DNA of 64,000 bases from Rhodococcus sp. IEGM 1409 (GTDB lineage Bacteria > Actinomycetota > Actinomycetes > Mycobacteriales > Mycobacteriaceae): positions 44,221 through 108,220 of the forward strand of contig NZ_JASHKN010000015.1 in NCBI RefSeq assembly GCF_030056735.1, written 5' to 3'. The notes under the pieces were generated by a model that saw only the letters and a program-made list of their open reading frames with translations, was not told where the DNA came from and did no database searches. The position numbers were made by a program, and so were the translations under genes. Shown piece after piece: positions 61,580 to 64,000 of the stretch. Positions within the stretch are counted from its first letter, which is position 1; every line of letters begins with the position of its first letter.

Positions 61580-61742
61580 GGCGTAGTTCCCCACACCGTC
61601 CTCGAATTGGAGTTCACCGCCGCAGGTGACAACAGCCAACTTGCGGGTGCCCTCCGGGCCGGCTTCAAGCCCGTGACTGAAATCTTGTTCAACCGCACTA
61701 CCGTCACGATCAACCCAAAAAGGGCCCATTCGGTCCGCGCGC
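61580..61742 (-). pseudogene. Possible sortase C-terminal remnant
   Basis: A minus-strand frame reads GPEGTRKLAVVTCGGELQFE then DGVGNYAGD. The pattern LxxVTCGG-x-F-x(4-6)-G-x-Y resembles the active-site strand of class E/F sortases (L-x-T-C-G-G). No complete sortase is present and the frame runs in phase toward the SDR start. Short length makes this tentative. Confidence 0.3.
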
Positions 61743-61773
61743 AAAAAGAAGGGGCCCGCATGGCGGGCCCCTT
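61743..61773 (-). terminator. Strong intrinsic terminator on the minus strand
   Basis: AAGGGGCCCGC and GCGGGCCCCTT form a perfect 11-bp stem with a three-base loop. On the minus strand it is followed by CTTTTT. It lies about 220 bases downstream of the AhpD-like gene, so it either ends that transcript or an unannotated small RNA in 61774-61990. Confidence 0.85.
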
Positions 61774-61994
61774 GACTGGAGATTTCAACCGAGACTGGTA
61801 TGTCGGAATTCGGACAACCTGCACGCGCTCGGTACGTTCGTCCGAGCATCTGTAATGCGATTTGCCTCACATTTAGAGATTTCTTCGGTTTTGTTCACCC
61901 TCGAAATCAATCTTTTGGTCGCCTTTGGAACGATTACCCAAATCTCCGGCTGAGACAAAGGACGCCTGATCGAACGCAGAGGATGCGGCTCGGG
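61774..61994 (-). other. Non-coding stretch between AhpD-like gene and terminator
   Basis: These 221 bases contain no convincing frame. They are bounded on one side by the AhpD-like stop and on the other by a strong minus-strand terminator. They may be a 3' UTR or contain a small RNA. Confidence 0.4.
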
Positions 61995-62453
61995 TCAGCT
62001 TCGGACCGGAGGCGCCTTCCTCGTGGTCACCGCGATGCGATTCCACGCATTGATCGTCAAGATGACGCTGATGAGCTGGGCCAGTTCCTCGTCCGAGAAT
62101 TCGCCGGCTGCCTCGCTGTACACCTCGTCCGGAACGAAACCGTCGGTAAGGACTGTGACGGCCTCGGTCAAGGCAAGAGCGGCGCGTTCGCGATCTGAGT
62201 ACATCCCTCGCGCTTCTTCCCACGCGTTCAGTAGATAGAGCTTCTGCTCCGTCACCCCGACCTTTCGAGCATCACGCGTGTGCATGTCCAAGCACCATGC
62301 GCAATGATTCAGCTGCGACGCGCGAGTGAGGACCAATTCGACAAGCGTCGGCTCCAGCCCCTGACGCGCAGCGGCATCCAACGCAATCATCGCCTTGTAG
62401 ACCTCGGGTGCCAGCTTCGCAATGTCGATTCGTTGGCCTGTTGTTGTAGTCAT
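61995..62453 (-). CDS. AhpD-like carboxymuconolactone decarboxylase family protein
   Basis: The protein has 152 residues from the ATG at 62453. Family motifs are APEVYKAMIALDAAARQGLEPTLVELVLTRASQLNHCAWCLDMHTRDARKVG (CxxC about residues 50-53, followed by H) and LLNAWEEARGMYSDRERAALALTEAVTVL. It is probably a peroxidase-like or alkylhydroperoxidase-type redox protein. It is divergent from a MocR regulator 49 bases away, an arrangement common for MocR-controlled genes. Confidence 0.88.
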   Translation of the reverse strand: MTTTTGQRIDIAKLAPEVYKAMIALDAAARQGLEPTLVELVLTRASQLNHCAWCLDMHTRDARKVGVTEQKLYLLNAWEEARGMYSDRERAALALTEAVTVLTDGFVPDEVYSEAAGEFSDEELAQLISVILTINAWNRIAVTTRKAPPVRS

Positions 62454-62502
62454 ACCTAAACCGTAAGCCCGAAAAGACCCCGAAACATGGTTCAATCCGG
62501 TG

Positions 62503-63894
62503 ATGAATTCATGGGCCAATCTTGGGTTCGATCTGCATATCGAACTACCGCAAGGAATCGGGATTCGAGCTGCGCTGCTACAGACGCTGCGCGACGCGAT
62601 CGACAGTGGGCTGTTGAAACCTGGCACCAGGCTTCCACCCTCCCGCACCCTGGCACTCGACCTCGGCGTCGCACGAAACACCGTTGCGGACTGCTATGCC
62701 GAGCTTGCTGCGGCTGGATGGCTCGTCACACGGCAGGGTTCGGGGACCGTAGTCGCTACACTGGCCGACGCACACGTCCGCGGGACCGATCCGTCGCCGA
62801 CAAGACCGCGCTTCACCTACAGCCTTCTCCCGGGATCGCCGGACGTGTCGGCGTTTCCCCGCGCTGCATGGATTTCATCCGCCAGACGCGCGTTGACTGC
62901 CGCACCGAACGACGCATTCGCCGCCACTGACCCCAGGGGCCGAGTCGAACTCCGAAACGCCCTCACCACCTACCTGAGCCGAGCCAGAGGAGTTCGCGTC
63001 GACCCGAACCGCATTGTGATCAGTGCCAGCTCGGGTCACGGGATCTCCCTACTCGCCCGTGCCCTCGGCGGAGCGATTGCAGTCGATTCTTTCTGCCTTC
63101 ATCTTCACCGGCAGCTACTTGTCGACGAAGGATTACGAACAGTTCCCATCTCGGTCGACGAATCCGGAACTTGCACAGAAGAATTGGCATCAACATCCAC
63201 CCGCAGCGCGCTTCTGACCCCGACGCATCAGTTCCCTCTCGGTGGACCACTGACTCCGGCAAGGCGTGCAACCGCTGTCGAATGGGCCTCGAGCACAGGC
63301 GGCGTCATCATCGAGGACGACTACGACGGCGAATTCCGTTATGACAGAAAGCCTGTCGGAGCACTCCAGGGAATCGCGCCGCAGCAGGTTGCCTACCTCG
63401 GCACTGTCAGCAAGACACTGTCGCCGGCGATTCGAATTGGGTGGATGGTGTTGCCGGACAGGCTGATCGAACCCGTACTCGCAACAAAAGGACCCTACGA
63501 ACGCTGGGTCAGTTCAACGGATCAATTGACTTTGGCAGACTTCATCGAGTCCGGAAGATTCGACAGCCATATTCGGAAGATGCGCGCCACTTACCGACGA
63601 CGACGCGATCAACTGGTTACGACGCTCGCTCGGCAAGTGCCCCAAGTCCGGATCGCGGGGATCTCCGCGGGACTTCACGCTGTGATCCGACTTCCTTCCG
63701 GCAGCGAACAAGCCGTGCTTGCTGCTGCGCAGGCGCACGATCTCGGCCTCGAAGGACTGTCCGCCTTCCGTCACCCCGACGTGTCGTCAGTCGGAGGTGA
63801 CGGCATCGTCGTCGGCTACAGCACGCCGACGAAGTCCCAGTACCCGAGGACGCTGGATGTGCTCTGCGAGGTGCTACAGGCTGCGCTGCGATAG
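62503..63894 (+). CDS. MocR/PdxR-type regulator (GntR HTH plus aminotransferase fold)
   Basis: The protein has 463 residues from the ATG at 62503 (GTG at 62500 also possible). A GntR winged helix at about 20-88 (LLQTLRDAIDSGLLKPGTRLPPSRTLALDLGVARNTVADCYAELAAAGWLVTRQGSGTVV) is fused to a fold-type I aminotransferase domain with EDDYDGEFRYDRKPVGALQG and the PLP lysine in YLGTVSKTLSPAIRIGWMV. MocR proteins sense PLP adducts and regulate B6, GABA or other amino compounds. Here the divergent AhpD-like gene is the obvious target. Confidence 0.9.
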   Translation: MNSWANLGFDLHIELPQGIGIRAALLQTLRDAIDSGLLKPGTRLPPSRTLALDLGVARNTVADCYAELAAAGWLVTRQGSGTVVATLADAHVRGTDPSPTRPRFTYSLLPGSPDVSAFPRAAWISSARRALTAAPNDAFAATDPRGRVELRNALTTYLSRARGVRVDPNRIVISASSGHGISLLARALGGAIAVDSFCLHLHRQLLVDEGLRTVPISVDESGTCTEELASTSTRSALLTPTHQFPLGGPLTPARRATAVEWASSTGGVIIEDDYDGEFRYDRKPVGALQGIAPQQVAYLGTVSKTLSPAIRIGWMVLPDRLIEPVLATKGPYERWVSSTDQLTLADFIESGRFDSHIRKMRATYRRRRDQLVTTLARQVPQVRIAGISAGLHAVIRLPSGSEQAVLAAAQAHDLGLEGLSAFRHPDVSSVGGDGIVVGYSTPTKSQYPRTLDVLCEVLQAALR

Positions 63895-63961
63895 GAGCCC
63901 ACGGGGTTTGCCGGTTCTGCCTGCCCCGCCCTGCTGGCCTTTGTGCCCTGCCCTGATCGTG

Positions 63962-63976
63962 CGAACGGTACGTTCG
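63962..63976. promoter_or_regulatory. Palindrome near the right edge
   Basis: CGAACG-gta-CGTTCG is a perfect 6-3-6 inverted repeat, as in many TetR operators. It probably belongs to a gene beyond the window. Confidence 0.35.
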
Positions 63977-64000
63977 GTCGATCTGAGGCGACGACAGTGT

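Noticed and set aside
59738..61855. 705-residue plus-strand ORF across the GGDEF and SDR genes
   Set aside because: It runs through two well-supported genes in other frames and is Arg/His/Ser-rich without domains.

Overview
The window looks like a chromosomal segment of a high-GC actinobacterium, most probably Rhodococcus of the R. erythropolis/qingshengii group. The supporting signs are frequent GTG and TTG starts, Actinobacteria-type regulators (PucR, TetR, PaaX, CGNR, MocR), a SAM-IV riboswitch, cysteine-rich 'HVDLCR' leader peptides, a ~115 kDa-class NAD glutamate dehydrogenase and a Pls/PosA-type NRPS. Species assignment is inference. I see no rRNA, tRNA, CRISPR array, phage or intact insertion sequence.

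Layout. 1-5.5 kb: tellurite/stress (Ter) block with a coiled-coil protein cut by the left edge, a TerD protein, a DUF475/TerC-like membrane protein, and a TerD domain fused through a short-repeat linker to a predicted PD-(D/E)XK nuclease-like domain. 5.5-7.9 kb: two GNAT acetyltransferases and a secreted lipase. 7.9-11.8 kb: mgtA-mgtC magnesium operon on the minus strand behind an M-box riboswitch, a 28-codon leader ORF and an attenuator-like hairpin. 11.8-15 kb: TetR with a divergent membrane protein, a YbaK deacylase, and a flavin reductase behind a cysteine leader peptide.

15-27.8 kb: a catabolic block with gabD, gabT, PucR, glutamate dehydrogenase, a lysine/arginine 2-monooxygenase-like flavoenzyme, a nitrilase-family amidase, an XRE-cupin regulator and a ureohydrolase. 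Together these could take arginine through guanidinobutanamide, guanidinobutyrate and GABA to succinate, with glutamate dehydrogenase recycling the glutamate made by GabT.

28-41 kb is patchier: a lone peptide-binding lipoprotein, a zinc-ligand-less PTPS/QueD-like protein, a decayed CsoR repressor close to an intact-looking CsoR-type operator, a truncated metal-binding protein, two MFS exporters, an AhpD-like protein, remnants of an MFS transporter, a ferric reductase and a binding protein, a DUF3500 lipoprotein with HupE, and a 25-bp tandem repeat at the end of a CGNR regulator. 41-49.7 kb: small proteins, a saccharopine-dehydrogenase-like enzyme and hydrolase opposite PaaX, then a sulfur block in which a SAM-IV riboswitch precedes a cysteine-desulfurase-like enzyme, followed by a second 'RRHVDLCRT' leader and a shortened luciferase-like flavoprotein. 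49.7-57 kb: a BCCT osmolyte transporter, a 1305-residue Pls/PosA-type NRPS and a translationally coupled M1 aminopeptidase. 57-64 kb: a frameshifted membrane gene, GntR/MFS pair, diguanylate cyclase, SDR with unusual catalytic residues, a possible sortase remnant, an AhpD-like protein and a divergent MocR regulator.
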